Source of the DNA: CAVRJC01 sp964505725
GTDB taxonomy: Bacteria > Actinomycetota > Acidimicrobiia > IMCC26256 > DASPTH01
DNA: 35,367 nt
Direction of reading: 5' to 3'
Assembly: GCA_964505725.1 (NCBI GenBank)
Contig: CAZDJK010000004.1
Coordinates: 1 to 35,367, forward strand
In this document: positions 1 through 8,550 of the stretch, piece by piece
How positions within the stretch are numbered: position 1 is the first letter of the stretch
Layout of the letters: each line of letters begins with the position of its first letter
Translations under genes and position numbers: made by a program
Notes under the pieces: generated by a model
The model's database searches: none
What the model was told of the DNA's origin: nothing
The model's input: only the letters and a program-made list of their open reading frames with translations

Positions 1-72
1 GGTCCCGGGCTCGCGGCTGCGGGCGACTCGGATCACGTCGTCGCGGAACTCTCGTGGATAGGGCCTGGGCAT
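1..72 (-). pseudogene. IS3-type transposase OrfA, N-terminal end (cut by window edge)
   Basis: Read leftward from an ATG at 72, the first 24 codons begin MPRPYPREFRDDVIRVARS. This is the usual start of the small HTH protein (OrfA) of actinobacterial IS3-family elements, which binds the element ends. Only the first part of the helix-turn-helix domain lies in the window, so whether the gene is intact cannot be judged. It fits the surrounding stretch of decayed insertion sequences. The family is assigned from the opening motif only. Confidence 0.55.
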
Positions 73-148
73 GGCGCACATCCTTCCAGCAGTGCCTCCC
101 GGCACCACAGATCAGATGTCACCTCACCGTGCAGCAGTCCCCTATGTT

Positions 149-403
149 CTACGGCGACGAACCTTTCCCGCGCGGTGCGTCTGGCACTCCAAAGGAGCTG
201 TGCGCGACTCTTCTGACGAGGCGATGACACCGGCTGTGAATCGATGGCATCAGTGATGGGTGTGCGTGTAGGGCAGCGTCAACCGCCTCCACGAAGGCGC
301 GGTCCTCCCGGTACGTTCTGGCACGAATGACTTGGATATGTCGGCCCTGACCACGCTGAGCGATTGCCACGGGTGTCGAGCGACCGAACAGCTCGAAATT
401 CAT
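149..403 (-). CDS. possible small ORF of unknown function
   Basis: An 84-codon leftward reading frame starts at an ATG at 403 with GGAG just upstream. Its middle reads like protein (GRHIQVIRARTYREDRAFVE, then AVDAAL). I do not recognise a family. It lies between the IS3 fragment and the remains of a recombinase, where decayed genes are expected. It could be the tail of a broken larger gene, or chance in GC-rich DNA. Confidence 0.2.
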   Translation of the reverse strand: MNFELFGRSTPVAIAQRGQGRHIQVIRARTYREDRAFVEAVDAALHAHPSLMPSIHSRCHRLVRRVAHSSFGVPDAPRGKGSSP

Positions 404-557
404 TGGCTCCGTCGGCACTGCACATCGCAGCACACGAGCTTGGCCCGAAACCGGTAGCAATCTGGTGCTGCCCGAGCAGAAGCCTGACCGTGAATCGCAG
501 CGCGGCGCATCCCGCGCAGGTGGTGCGCCTGCGCGGCCGCGGCGACCGGCGCCCGCC

Positions 558-790
558 TCAGAGGTCGGGGGAGGCCGGCGTCGGGGCGCCCCACCGGAAA
601 CGGCGGAGGTCGACGCTGACGCCGCCGGCGCGGACTTGGACGAAGGCGTGGAGGAGCTTCGACCGTTGTGGTTGAGCCCGACCGTGACACCACGTTCGCC
701 GCTCAGCGCGAAGACGCCGAGCACGTCGTTACACGGCGCGCAGTGGACCCGCAGGCACGGTGCCGGCCGTTCGTGCCACGCGATGATCAC
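558..790 (-). pseudogene. small Cys-containing ORF coupled to the integrase, frameshifted
   Basis: A GTG at 788-790 overlaps the stop codon of the recombinase (GTGA), the arrangement of a translationally coupled gene. The first ~45 residues look protein-like, with a Cys/His cluster (PCLRVHCAPCNDVLGVFA) and then SGERGVTVGLNHNG. After about position 675 this frame becomes low-complexity. A neighbouring frame continues plausibly (KLLHAFVQVRAGGVSVDLRR) and stops at 558. The simplest reading is a protein of about 77 residues, perhaps a zinc ribbon, broken by a frameshift or a sequencing error. Its function is unknown. Confidence 0.3.
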
Positions 791-1473
791 AGGACGCCAC
801 CGATTTCGTCATAGGCGCTGAGAGCACGCTCGGTCGCCAGCGCGCTGCCGTAGCGGCGCATCACCGCCGGGTCCGACCATCCACCGAGACGAGCGAGATC
901 GCCTTCCTGGCCGCCGCGTGCCAGCCATGAAGGCGCGAACCGGTGCCGGAACTGGTGCCAGTGCACATGAGGGATCCCGGCCTGCTCGCAACGGCGGGTC
1001 AGCATCGCCGACGCGCCCTTGCGGCGGAGCGCGCCGAACCGGGTGAGGAACACGTGCGCGTCGCCGGCGAGACGGTGCCGGCCACGGATCCGCAGGTACC
1101 GGTCGAGGGCGGCGCCGGTCTCAGTGTCGAAGCGGGCGGCGCGCGCCTTGTCGCCCTTGCCGTGGCGGATCACGATCACCCGGTTTACGAGGTCGACGTC
1201 GCGGAGCTCGAGGTGGCAGAGCTCGCTGATGCGGGCGCCGGTGGCGAGACCGAGGCGGATCATGGCGAGGTCCCGTCGTTCCCAGATCCCGCGCCCGGCG
1301 CACGCTTTCAGCAGGCGCCGCACGTCGTCGTCGTCGGGCATGTCGGGCGGCGGCGGCGGCGCGGCCCGTTCGACCTTCACGCCGTCCATCGGGTTGGTGG
1401 CGATCTCGTCTCCGTACGCCCAGGTCCGCAAGAACGCTCCGGTGTGGGCATTTCTGTGCGCACGCTCGGGCCC
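787..1473 (-). pseudogene. tyrosine recombinase/integrase, 5' end lost
   Basis: The leftward frame carries a complete tyrosine recombinase catalytic domain. It shows the first Arg in ATGARISELCHL, a Lys in GKGDKAR, the HxxR box in HWHQFRHRF, Trp in LGGWSDPAVM and the nucleophile Tyr in MRRYG. Homology begins near 1470 (NAHTGAFLRTWAYGDEIATN) with the end of the core-binding domain. Upstream, the open frame runs into the noncoding end of an IS110-family element, so the N-terminal SAM-like domain and the start codon are missing. It is probably a dead recombinase from an older mobile element, cut by the insertion. Residual expression from a start in the IS is possible but unlikely to give activity. 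Confidence 0.75.
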
Positions 1474-1707
1474 GCTGCTCCTGTGAGGGCCTTGCGTGGC
1501 GACGCGGCTCGGATTGATCGAGTGTGCTCGCGTGTCTGTGCGGTGGTCGGCCTTCGGGTCGGCCCGCGCCTCGCGTGTAGGACGCGCTCGACCCGCACAT
1601 AGCTGATGCGATGAAGGAGCGGGGCCTCCGCTCCCCGTGAGGATCCGAGTCGTCGAGACCCGGGGCTTCACCAAACCAGTTCCTCTTTGTGAGGAAGGGC
1701 GGCCCCT
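1474..1707 (+). ncRNA. candidate IS110 bridge-RNA region (left end)
   Basis: In IS110-group elements the noncoding left end, upstream of the transposase, encodes a structured bridge RNA that pairs with target and donor DNA. This 234-base stretch sits in that place. It has two clean hairpins: arms GGAGCGG/CCGCTCC at 1616-1634, and TTCCTC/GAGGAA at 1680-1696. The second holds the likely ribosome binding site (GAGGAAGG) of the transposase in its 3' arm. I cannot identify the two guide loops by eye, and the element is decayed, so this is a candidate location only. Confidence 0.25.
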
Positions 1708-2017
1708 ATGGATCGACGTTACGTCGGGATCGATCTGCATCGTCGCCGTTCGGTGGTCTACGCGATGGACGCGGCGGGCGAGCGGTTGTTCTGCGAGCGG
1801 ATCGCGAACGATCCGTGGCGGTTGCTCGAGGTGGTGAGCGCGGCTGGCGGGGCCGCGGAGGTGGTGATCGAAGCGACCTATGGCTGGTATTGGGCAGTGG
1901 ACCTGCTCGGGGGATGCCGGCTTCTCGGTGCATCTCGCGCACCCGTCGGGCAACGACTGGGGCAACCGGCGGGTGAAGAACGACGAACGCGACGCTCGCG
2001 ACCTGGCTTTGGCCCCT
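1708..2017 (+). pseudogene. IS110 transposase copy 1, N-terminal fragment, frameshifted
   Basis: Starts at ATG 1708 (MDRRYVGIDLHRRRSV) with the first catalytic Asp in GIDLH and the catalytic Glu in VVIEATYGWYWA. A run of five Gs at 1909-1913 carries one extra base. Past it the correct frame resumes (DAGFSVHLAHPSG) and reaches the last Asp motif (NDERDARDLA). There it joins directly, in frame, to the start of copy 2 at 2018. The rest of this copy is gone. It is a dead fragment of the RuvC-like DEDD domain. Confidence 0.75.
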
Positions 2018-2720
2018 ATGGATCGACGTTACGTCGGGATCGATCTGCATCGTCGCCGTTCGGTGATCTACGCGATGAACGCCGAGGGCGACAGGCTGTT
2101 CTGCGAACGGATCGACAACGATCCGATCCGGTTGCTCGAGGTCGTGAGCCAAGCCGGCGAAGGCGCCGAGGTGGTGATCGAGGCCCTATGGCTGGTATTG
2201 GGCGGTCGATCTGCTCACGTGCGTTCGGGACTCGAGGCGTAGGTGCATGCGGTGATGGCCAGAAAGCACCCATTCTTTTGACCGTGAGGTCACGATGCTC
2301 GAACGACGCATCCACGAGCTGCTCCGCGACGACCGCGGCTATCAAGCGATCCAAACCCTCGACGGTGTCGGTCGCACGATCGCCGCAATCTTCGTGACCG
2401 AGATCGGCGACGTCCACCGGTTCCGCTCTCCCGAAGCCCTGTGTTCCTGGGCCGAGCTCACACCCCGCCACTGCGAGTCCGACACCAAGGTCGTGCGCGG
2501 CAAGATCACCAAACAAGGCTCGAAGCTCGTGCGCTGGGCGGCGCTCGAGGCGATCGTCCGCTACCACGGCGGCCCACCGTTACGCGAGCACTTCCATCGC
2601 GTCGCGGAACGACGCGGCACCGACAAGGCCCGAATCGCGACTGCCCGACGGCTCATGACCCTCGTCTACTACGGCCTCCGCGACGGCGATATCCGCTATT
2701 TGCAGCGGACCGCCGCGTGA
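2018..2720 (+). pseudogene. IS110 transposase copy 2, internally deleted
   Basis: The ATG at 2018 opens a second DEDD domain (MDRRYVGIDLHRRRSVIYAM to GAEVVIEA). A two-base loss near 2182 shifts the frame. The centre of the gene is missing between about 2235 and 2285, including the Asp motif present in copy 1. From about 2290 to 2720 an intact Transposase_20 domain follows (IQTLDGVGRTIAAIFVTEIG, then LCSWAELTP and KQGSKLVRWA) and ends ...RTAA. A normal family member has both domains in one protein of about 350-400 residues. This copy cannot make one. Confidence 0.75.
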
Positions 2721-3246
2721 AGCTCGGACACCACCCCAAGCGACTCGGGATCGGCATGACTCCCACACCCCACGTGGCGACGTCGACGAACTGATTGAGT
2801 CCTTGCGGGTCGTGGCCCGACCGCGCCATGCACCCCAGCGGGGCGGACAGATGCCTGGCAACCCAGCCACCACGCAACACGACACCCTGGTGCAGAACCC
2901 ACGAGCAACATCCCGAACGAACCACAGCCGCCAACCACGAGTCACCCGCACGCGCATGAACACGCTTGACAGGACCTCGCTCCATCACAGATGCCGCTCA
3001 GTCGGGGTCTGGCAGGATGTAGCCGCGTGGAACCGCGGGTCTCGCGTGGCGACTGAAGAGCGAGTTCGGGAAGTCATTCACGTCTTCCAAGAGGGGCCGG
3101 CGGGATTGTGGTCTGCCTGCCCCGGCACAGGTGACTACCCGCTGGCTGCGCAGCGATTTTGATTTGCTCTCGACGGGATTCTCGCAGCGGCGAGAGGTAT
3201 CGGTTCGTGACGCCGCGGGTAACGGCGCCTTCGGTACCCTTCGCTT
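2721..3246. other. gene-free stretch: IS110 right end and upstream region of 3247
   Basis: No open frame here reads like protein. Up to about 2990 the sequence is probably the noncoding right end of the IS110 element. The last 250 bases should hold the promoter of the sulfotransferase/sulfatase pair, but I see no convincing -35/-10 pair. Confidence 0.4.
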
Positions 3247-5154
3247 GTGAGGGCCGCACCTCGCTTACGTGACGGCCGCCGCTGTCAGCCGGCAGTCGCG
3301 CTGCTCGCCTGCTTCTGTCTGCTGGGAATCGTCACCAGGCCCGCCGCGGTCGGAGCCAGGACCTCGACCACCACTACCCAGCCGAATGGGAACGCCACCG
3401 CGGTGCCGCTGCCGACGCCGCGACCGGCCGACTTCGACGCGAGCGGCACGGTCAGCGCGTTTCCGTCGCCGGGCACGCCGACGGCCTCTCCGACCACGAC
3501 GATCACGTTTCGCGGACCGGGTGCCGCTGGCCTCCCGTCGATCCAGGTGACGGGGAGTTCGAGTGGCGCGCACGCGGGCCGCTTCCAGCCGCATCCCGAC
3601 GGCCAGGGCACGACGTTCGTGCCCGACACCGCCTTCGTGGCCGGAGAAGAGGTCACCGTGATGAGCCCCCTCGACGTCCGCGGCGCGAGCAACGGTTCCT
3701 ATTCCTTCACGGTCGCGACGCCGGCGCCGTTCCCCAACGCGGCGCTGCCTACCGCTAAGCCGACGTCGAAGAAGAGCCCTAAGAACGACCTGCTGCATTT
3801 CGTGAGCCGGCCCGACCTCACGCCACCCAAGATCACCGTGACGACCCCGCCGAAGGATGTCGCGCCCGGCGACATCTTTCTCACGCCCGTCGGGGGCGAC
3901 TCGCAGCAGGGCCCCGTGATCGTCGACGACGAGGGCCAGCCGATCTGGGTGTCGCCCCAGGCGGGCGCACGCGCCATCGACTTGGAGAAGCAGACCTACC
4001 AGGGCCAACCTGTGCTCACTTGGTTCGCGGGGTCGGTCGTGAACCCGGGCGTCGGGCAGGGTTCCTACGTGATCGCCGATTCGAGCTACCACCAGATCGC
4101 GGGGGTCTCTGCTGTGAACGGCTACGCGGCGGATCTCCACGACATGACCATCACCCCCCAGAACACCGCGTTGGTGCTCATCTACAACCCGGTGATCGTC
4201 GACGCGTCGTCGGTGAAGGGGGCCAAGAAGCAGCGGGTGCTGGAGCCGGTCATCCAAGAGATCGACATCGCGACGGGCACACTCCTGTTCGAGTGGCACG
4301 GTCTGTCGTCGATCCCACTCGACAACTCGTACATGCCGGCGCCCAAGACGGGCGGCGACACCTACGACTACGTGCACCCAAACTCGGTCGCGGTGGCCCA
4401 AGACGGCAACCTGCTTCTCTCGGGCCGCCACACGTGGACCGTCTATGACCTCGACCACACCAGCGGTGTGCTCGACTGGCGCCTCGGCGGCAAAGACAAC
4501 AACTTCACCATCGCCAAGAGCGCGGAGTCCGCATGGCAGCACGACGTGCGCCCCAACCCGGACGGGACCCTCACGATCTTCGACAACGGCTCCGCCGGTA
4601 CCAACCCCACGCACAAGACGCGCGGTCTGGTGCTCCGGCTCGACGAGCCGGCACTGACCGCCATGCTCGTGCACCAATACCCCGCACCGGGCAACGTCGA
4701 GTCCATGAGCCAGGGCAGCTTCCGGTTGCAACCCAACGGCGACTACTTCGCCGGATGGGGCAACCAACCCGAGTACACGGAGTTCGCCGGCGACGGCACC
4801 ATCGTCTACGACGCGAAGCTCCCCAACTCGTCGGCAGGCACCATCAACTCCTACCGGGCGCTGCGCTACCAGTGGACGGGCCACCCGACCGACCCTCCCG
4901 CCGTCGCGGTGAAGCGCGGCACGGGCGACGAGCTGACGGTGTATGCGAGCTGGAACGGCGCCACCGACGTGGCCTCGTGGACCGTCCTCGCCGGGCCCGA
5001 CTACGCCCACCTCACGCCGCTGACGTCGACGGCGCGTGACGGCTTCGAGACCGCGATCCACGCGACGAGCAACCAGCCCTACTACGCAGTGCAGGCGGTC
5101 GGCGCCGACGGCTCGGCGCTAGCGACCTCTCCGCCCGTGACGCCGAGGTCTTGA
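3247..5154 (+). CDS. secreted arylsulfotransferase (ASST)-family protein
   Basis: A 635-residue protein starting at GTG 3247. The N-terminus has basic residues and a hydrophobic stretch (AVALLACFCLLGIV), so it is probably exported. A Thr/Pro/Ser-rich segment and an Ig-like domain (about 60-155) follow. The rest resembles the beta-propeller of PAPS-independent arylsulfotransferases: GDIFLTPVGGDSQQGPVIVD near 207, DLHDMTITPQNTALV, YDYVHPNSVAVAQDGNLLLS, and WQHDVRPNPDGTLTIFDNG. That family moves sulfate between phenols, but many actinobacterial members are uncharacterised, so the substrate is unknown. The stop overlaps the start of the sulfatase (TTGA), which implies joint expression. The family call is firm; activity is not shown. 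Confidence 0.75.
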   Translation: MRAAPRLRDGRRCQPAVALLACFCLLGIVTRPAAVGARTSTTTTQPNGNATAVPLPTPRPADFDASGTVSAFPSPGTPTASPTTTITFRGPGAAGLPSIQVTGSSSGAHAGRFQPHPDGQGTTFVPDTAFVAGEEVTVMSPLDVRGASNGSYSFTVATPAPFPNAALPTAKPTSKKSPKNDLLHFVSRPDLTPPKITVTTPPKDVAPGDIFLTPVGGDSQQGPVIVDDEGQPIWVSPQAGARAIDLEKQTYQGQPVLTWFAGSVVNPGVGQGSYVIADSSYHQIAGVSAVNGYAADLHDMTITPQNTALVLIYNPVIVDASSVKGAKKQRVLEPVIQEIDIATGTLLFEWHGLSSIPLDNSYMPAPKTGGDTYDYVHPNSVAVAQDGNLLLSGRHTWTVYDLDHTSGVLDWRLGGKDNNFTIAKSAESAWQHDVRPNPDGTLTIFDNGSAGTNPTHKTRGLVLRLDEPALTAMLVHQYPAPGNVESMSQGSFRLQPNGDYFAGWGNQPEYTEFAGDGTIVYDAKLPNSSAGTINSYRALRYQWTGHPTDPPAVAVKRGTGDELTVYASWNGATDVASWTVLAGPDYAHLTPLTSTARDGFETAIHATSNQPYYAVQAVGADGSALATSPPVTPRS

Positions 5155-6794
5155 TCCTCCGACGCAAGTTTGTCGCCGCGCTCATCGCCGCATCACTGGC
5201 GGTACCCGTCGTCGCGGCGGCCCCTGCCGAGCGTGCCAGCGCGGCCACCAGAGCGGCGTCCACGCCGTCACGACCGAACATCGTCTTCATCCTCACCGAC
5301 GATCTCGACGCCGCCACCTACGACCCTGCGCAGTTCCCTGCGTTGCACGACCTCCTGGCCACCCAGGGAGTGACCTTCAGCCGCTTCTACGTCGACGACT
5401 CGCTGTGCTGCCCGTCCCGCGCGTCGATCCTGCGTGGTCAACTCGTGCACAACACCGACGTGCTGAACAACGCGCCCCCAGCCGGAGGTTTCCAAAAGTT
5501 CCACGCGAAGGGCCGCGAGAAGTCGACGGTCGCCACCTGGCTGAAGGGGGCGGGCTACCGCACCGGCCTCTTCGGCAAGTACCTCAACGGCTACCCGGCT
5601 ACGGTGTCACGTCGCTACGTGCCGCCGGGATGGGACACCTGGGTGAGCCCAAGCGGCGGCAACCCCTACGCCGAGTACAACTACGAGCTCAACGACAACG
5701 GCAACCTGATCGAGTACGGCCACCAGCCGAGCGACTATCTCGTCGACGTGCTCTCGAAGAAGGCCACCGACTTCATCCGCCAGAGCGCCGGCAAGCAGCC
5801 CTTCTTCGCCTACATCGCGCCCTACGTCCCCCACGAGCCAGCCACGCCGGCGCCGCGGTACGCGAACGCGTTCCCTGGCGTGACCGCGCCGCGCAACCCG
5901 TCGTTCGACATCCCCGCGCAAGAGGACGACCCATACTGGCTGCGCGCCCGCCCCGCGCTCTCCCCTGGCGTGCTGGCCTACACCGACCGGCTGTACCGCC
6001 GGCGCCTCCAGGACATGCTCGGGATCGACGACATGCTGCGTAACGTCGTCACCACCCTGCAGCAGACCGGACAGCTCGAGAACACCTACATCTTTCTCGG
6101 CTCCGACAACGGCTTCCACCTCGGGCAGCACCGGCTCCCGCCCGGAAAGGAAACCGCCTACGAAGAGGACATCCGGGTACCCCTGTGGGTACGCGGCCCG
6201 GGCGTGCCCCAGGGCACGACGATCGGGCAACTCGCGATGAACGACGACCTCGCACCCACCTTCGGCGCCATCGCGGGCGCCACAGTCCCCGCTTTCGTGG
6301 ACGGTCGCTCGCTCATGCCCCTCCTGCACCCGCACCCCCCATCGCCCCCGTGGCGCCAGTCGGTGCTCATCGAGCACTACGGACGTCAGACCGCGGGCCA
6401 GCCCATCCCCGCGACGACGACCGAGCCACTCGCGCGCTTCTCCCCCCAGTCCCCGCGCGCGCCCGACGAGCCCGACAACGACAACGCGTTCAACGCGGCG
6501 GGCATCGAGGGAGGGCAGCCGGCACGCCTGCGACTGCCGATGAGTTCGCTGAACGCGTTCAGCGTCAACGTGCCCGCCTACCGGGCCCTTCGCACGAACC
6601 GATACCTCTACGTCGAGTACGACTACGGCGCCCGCCAACTGTTCGACCTACGCGCCGACCCGAACGAGACCAACGACATCATCGACTCCGCCGGCCGCGC
6701 GACCATCCACGCCCTGTCACGTCGCCTCCACGCCCTCGAGCACTGCCGGGCCAGTAGCTGCCGCCGCTCAGAAGACGAGCGCATCGTGGGCTGA
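5151..6794 (+). CDS. secreted sulfatase (type I, formylglycine-dependent)
   Basis: A 547-residue protein starting with TTG at 5151, four bases inside the preceding gene, with a signal-peptide-like N-terminus (FVAALIAASLAVPVVAAAPA). The metal-binding pair D50-D51 lies in FILTDDLD. The formylglycine motif is CCPSR at 86-90, with Cys86 the residue expected to be oxidised. D319-N320 in GSDNGFHLGQH and K333 complete the usual sulfatase site. It should hydrolyse sulfate esters outside the membrane after activation by a formylglycine-generating enzyme, which is not in this window. Coupling to a sulfotransferase-family gene suggests both act on one sulfated compound. The start codon is inferred from the overlap, as no better start gives a signal peptide. 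Confidence 0.85.
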   Translation: MILRRKFVAALIAASLAVPVVAAAPAERASAATRAASTPSRPNIVFILTDDLDAATYDPAQFPALHDLLATQGVTFSRFYVDDSLCCPSRASILRGQLVHNTDVLNNAPPAGGFQKFHAKGREKSTVATWLKGAGYRTGLFGKYLNGYPATVSRRYVPPGWDTWVSPSGGNPYAEYNYELNDNGNLIEYGHQPSDYLVDVLSKKATDFIRQSAGKQPFFAYIAPYVPHEPATPAPRYANAFPGVTAPRNPSFDIPAQEDDPYWLRARPALSPGVLAYTDRLYRRRLQDMLGIDDMLRNVVTTLQQTGQLENTYIFLGSDNGFHLGQHRLPPGKETAYEEDIRVPLWVRGPGVPQGTTIGQLAMNDDLAPTFGAIAGATVPAFVDGRSLMPLLHPHPPSPPWRQSVLIEHYGRQTAGQPIPATTTEPLARFSPQSPRAPDEPDNDNAFNAAGIEGGQPARLRLPMSSLNAFSVNVPAYRALRTNRYLYVEYDYGARQLFDLRADPNETNDIIDSAGRATIHALSRRLHALEHCRASSCRRSEDERIVG

Positions 6795-6889
6795 AGCGTC
6801 CGCGTCGATCGCCCCCAAGCGCGCCGCCGGACTCGCATGACCCTCGCCTGTCCGCATACAAGCGTTCGGCGGTCGTCGACGGCGCGACG

Positions 6890-7324
6890 ATCTTCGTGCC
6901 GGCCGTCGCTGCGGTGAGCTGGGCGAGCACCCCGACGCGTTGGCGGCGCCGGCCGAGCCCGTGACAGTTCAACAGGTTCTGGACCCCGCTGCGCGAGATT
7001 TCGAACCCTCGCGCAGCAAGGATCTCCGAGTAACGGCGAGCGCCCAGCGTGGGCCGCAGAACCGCCTCGGCCAGCAGTTCCTCGACGACCCAGCTCGGGG
7101 TCGCATTCGGCATCGCCGGCGCCCGGCGATCTTTGGGCATCAACGCCTCCAAGCCGTAGCGTCGGCTTGGTTCCGCCAGTGATGGATCGAGGTGCGGCTC
7201 ACACCGAACACACGACTCGCTTCACTGACCCGTGGTCTTCGCTGCGTGTTCCCAAGACGCGCACACGGCGGTGGTAGATGATCTCGGGTGGGGTCACGGT
7301 GATGGGCTCCTTCAGTTCTGTGAT
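6890..7324 (-). pseudogene. IS481-like transposase N-terminal part, multiply frameshifted
   Basis: Read leftward, pieces of one transposase appear in successive frames: ELKEPITVTPPEIIYHRR, then EASRVFGVSRTSIHHWRNQ (a helix-turn-helix), then LMPKDRRAPAMPNATPSWVV and LLAEAVLRPTLGARRYSEIL (a second HTH). At least two frameshifts separate them, near 7250 and 7160. The start codon position reads ATC. Homology stops near 6890, before any catalytic domain. This is the DNA-binding half of an actinobacterial IS481-like transposase, long decayed. No inverted repeats were found around it. Confidence 0.65.
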
Positions 7325-7396
7325 GGGAAACAAGAGGGTCCATCGCCGTGGCCACCAACTGGTGGACCTGCAAACTCAACCCGTATACCGGAAGCG

Positions 7397-7426
7397 CTAG
7401 TTGTTCGGTCCTGGCTGGTTGGTGAC
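7397..7426 (+). repeat. IS481 terminal inverted repeat, left
   Basis: Begins CTAGTTGTTCGGTCC and matches the reverse complement of 8412-8441 at 23 of 30 positions. The transposase stop codon (TAG on the minus strand) is inside it. Confidence 0.75.
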
Positions 7427-8340
7427 TCGGCTGATGGGTGGGCCGCCGGTGGCGGTGTGGTGGCGGTGATGGTTGTAGCGGTGGAGCCAGCGGTCAAGTG
7501 CTCGGGCGCGGCTGGTTTCTGATCGCCAGAGGCGGGCGTAGGCCCATTCGTCGAGCAGGGTGCGGTTGAAGCGTTCGATGCTTTGCCGTTGGTGGCGGGC
7601 CGGTAGGGCCGGGTCCGGGTGTGGACGATGCCGAGCTCGGTGCAGCGGTCGCGCCATTTGTGACTGCGGTAGCCGACGCCGTTGTCGGTCAGTACGCGTT
7701 CGACGGTGATGTTGTGCGCGGCGAACCACGCGATCGCTCGCTCCAAGAACTCGACGCAGTTGTCGGTGTTCTCGACTCCGGCGAACTCGCTGTACGCGAG
7801 TCGGGAGTACGCGTCGATCGCGGTGTGAATATGGGTGTAGCCACCGCCTCGGTGTCGCATCGCTGGTTGCCGGCCGTGGAACTTGTGACCACCGCCATCA
7901 GGCACACGAGCGAGTTTCTTGACGTCAATGTGGAGGACTTCACCGCAGCGACTCGTCTCGATCCGTCGGATCACTCGCCCGGTCGGGCGGTCCATCCAAC
8001 GCAGCCGATTCAGGCCGTGTCGCACGAGAACTCGATGCACCGTCGATGCGGGCACCCCCACGATCCCGCCCAGGCGAGCGGGCCCCAGCTTGCGGGACTG
8101 ACGTAACGCCACGATCCGGCGCTCCACCCGCACCGGTGTCTGATGCGGGCACGACCAGGGTCGGCTGGAGCGATCCTCGAGGCCCGCGACCCCTTCGTCT
8201 CGGTAGCGACGCCACCACCTGTGCGCGCACTGACGCGAAATGTTCATCGACTCCGCGGCGGCCGCGACCGACCAGCCGTCCTCGATTCGACGACACAAGC
8301 GGAGCCGACCTTCGGGAGTAAGCGGAGCGTTACCGTGCAT
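7397..8340 (-). pseudogene. IS481 transposase, frameshifted before the catalytic Glu
   Basis: Starts at ATG 8340 behind a strong AGGAGGG site. The N-terminus has tandem HTH domains (DGWSVAAAAESMNISRQCAH). The DDE core shows the first Asp in EVLHIDVKKLARV and the second in VLTDNGVGYRSHKW. Near 7580 the frame is broken: PYRPATNGK is in one frame and IERFNRTLLDEWAYARLW, holding the catalytic Glu, is in another, down to the stop at 7397. No heptamer of the A_AAA_AAG type is present, so programmed slippage is unlikely. As assembled, the enzyme would lack its third catalytic residue. A sequencing error is the alternative. Confidence 0.8.
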
Positions 8341-8411
8341 CAAGCCCTCCTGGGTGAGCGTGTGCTTTCAACAGCTCCACACTCGCCCAGGGGGCAGCTC
8401 ACTCACCGGAT

Positions 8412-8441
8412 GTCAACAACGACCCAAGGCACAACAACTAG
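8412..8441 (-). repeat. IS481 terminal inverted repeat, right
   Basis: On the minus strand it begins CTAGTTGTTGTGCC. It is the partner of the repeat at 7397-7426, and the agreement is strongest in the outer nine bases. Confidence 0.75.
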
Positions 8442-8523
8442 GGCACTTGTTGTTCGGGTTGTCGTCGTCGCCCCACCGGACGTCCTCGGCGAGGAGCTCC
8501 GCGTACGCGTCCAACGCGATCAA
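8442..8523 (-). pseudogene. 5' fragment of an unknown gene cut by the IS481 copy
   Basis: A leftward frame from a weak TTG at 8523 reads LIALDAYAELLAEDVRWGDD and ends at the IS481 border. The segment AYAELLAEDVRW resembles the start of small NTF2/SnoaL-like proteins, but it is too short for a family call. No ribosome binding site is visible. On the far side of the element (below 7397) I find no clear continuation. Confidence 0.15.
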
Positions 8524-8550
8524 GGAAGAGCACTTGAGCGTCGTTCGGCG

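Larger units (their letters stand above)
1474..2990 (+). mobile_element. IS110-family element, decayed tandem mosaic
   Basis: This stretch holds two N-terminal DEDD domains of an IS110-family transposase, one behind the other (ATGs at 1708 and 2018), then a single C-terminal Transposase_20 domain (about 2290-2720). The first 50 or so bases of the two copies are nearly identical; after that they diverge clearly, so they come from two related elements rather than one recent duplication. The borders are estimates. The left one is set where the recombinase homology stops. The right one is set before the upstream region of the sulfotransferase gene. IS110 elements have no clear inverted repeats, so the ends cannot be read directly. 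Confidence 0.7.
7397..8441 (-). mobile_element. IS481-family insertion sequence with CTAG ends
   Basis: A 1045-bp element with imperfect terminal inverted repeats of 30 bp (23 of 30 positions agree) at 7397-7426 and 8412-8441. Both ends carry CTAG. IS481-family elements are known to favour CTAG-containing targets, so CTAG is probably the duplicated target. The single gene inside runs leftward and its stop codon lies within the left repeat. The element sits next to the older IS481-like wreck at 6890-7324 and appears to have cut a gene at 8442. Confidence 0.8.

Noticed and set aside
3265..5061. Long leftward open frame opposite the sulfotransferase gene
   Set aside because: Its composition is Arg/Gly/Val-rich shadow sequence, and the rightward frame has clear family motifs and a signal peptide.
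7570..7590. Programmed frameshift in the IS481 transposase
   Set aside because: No slippery heptamer is present and IS481-family transposases are normally single frames.
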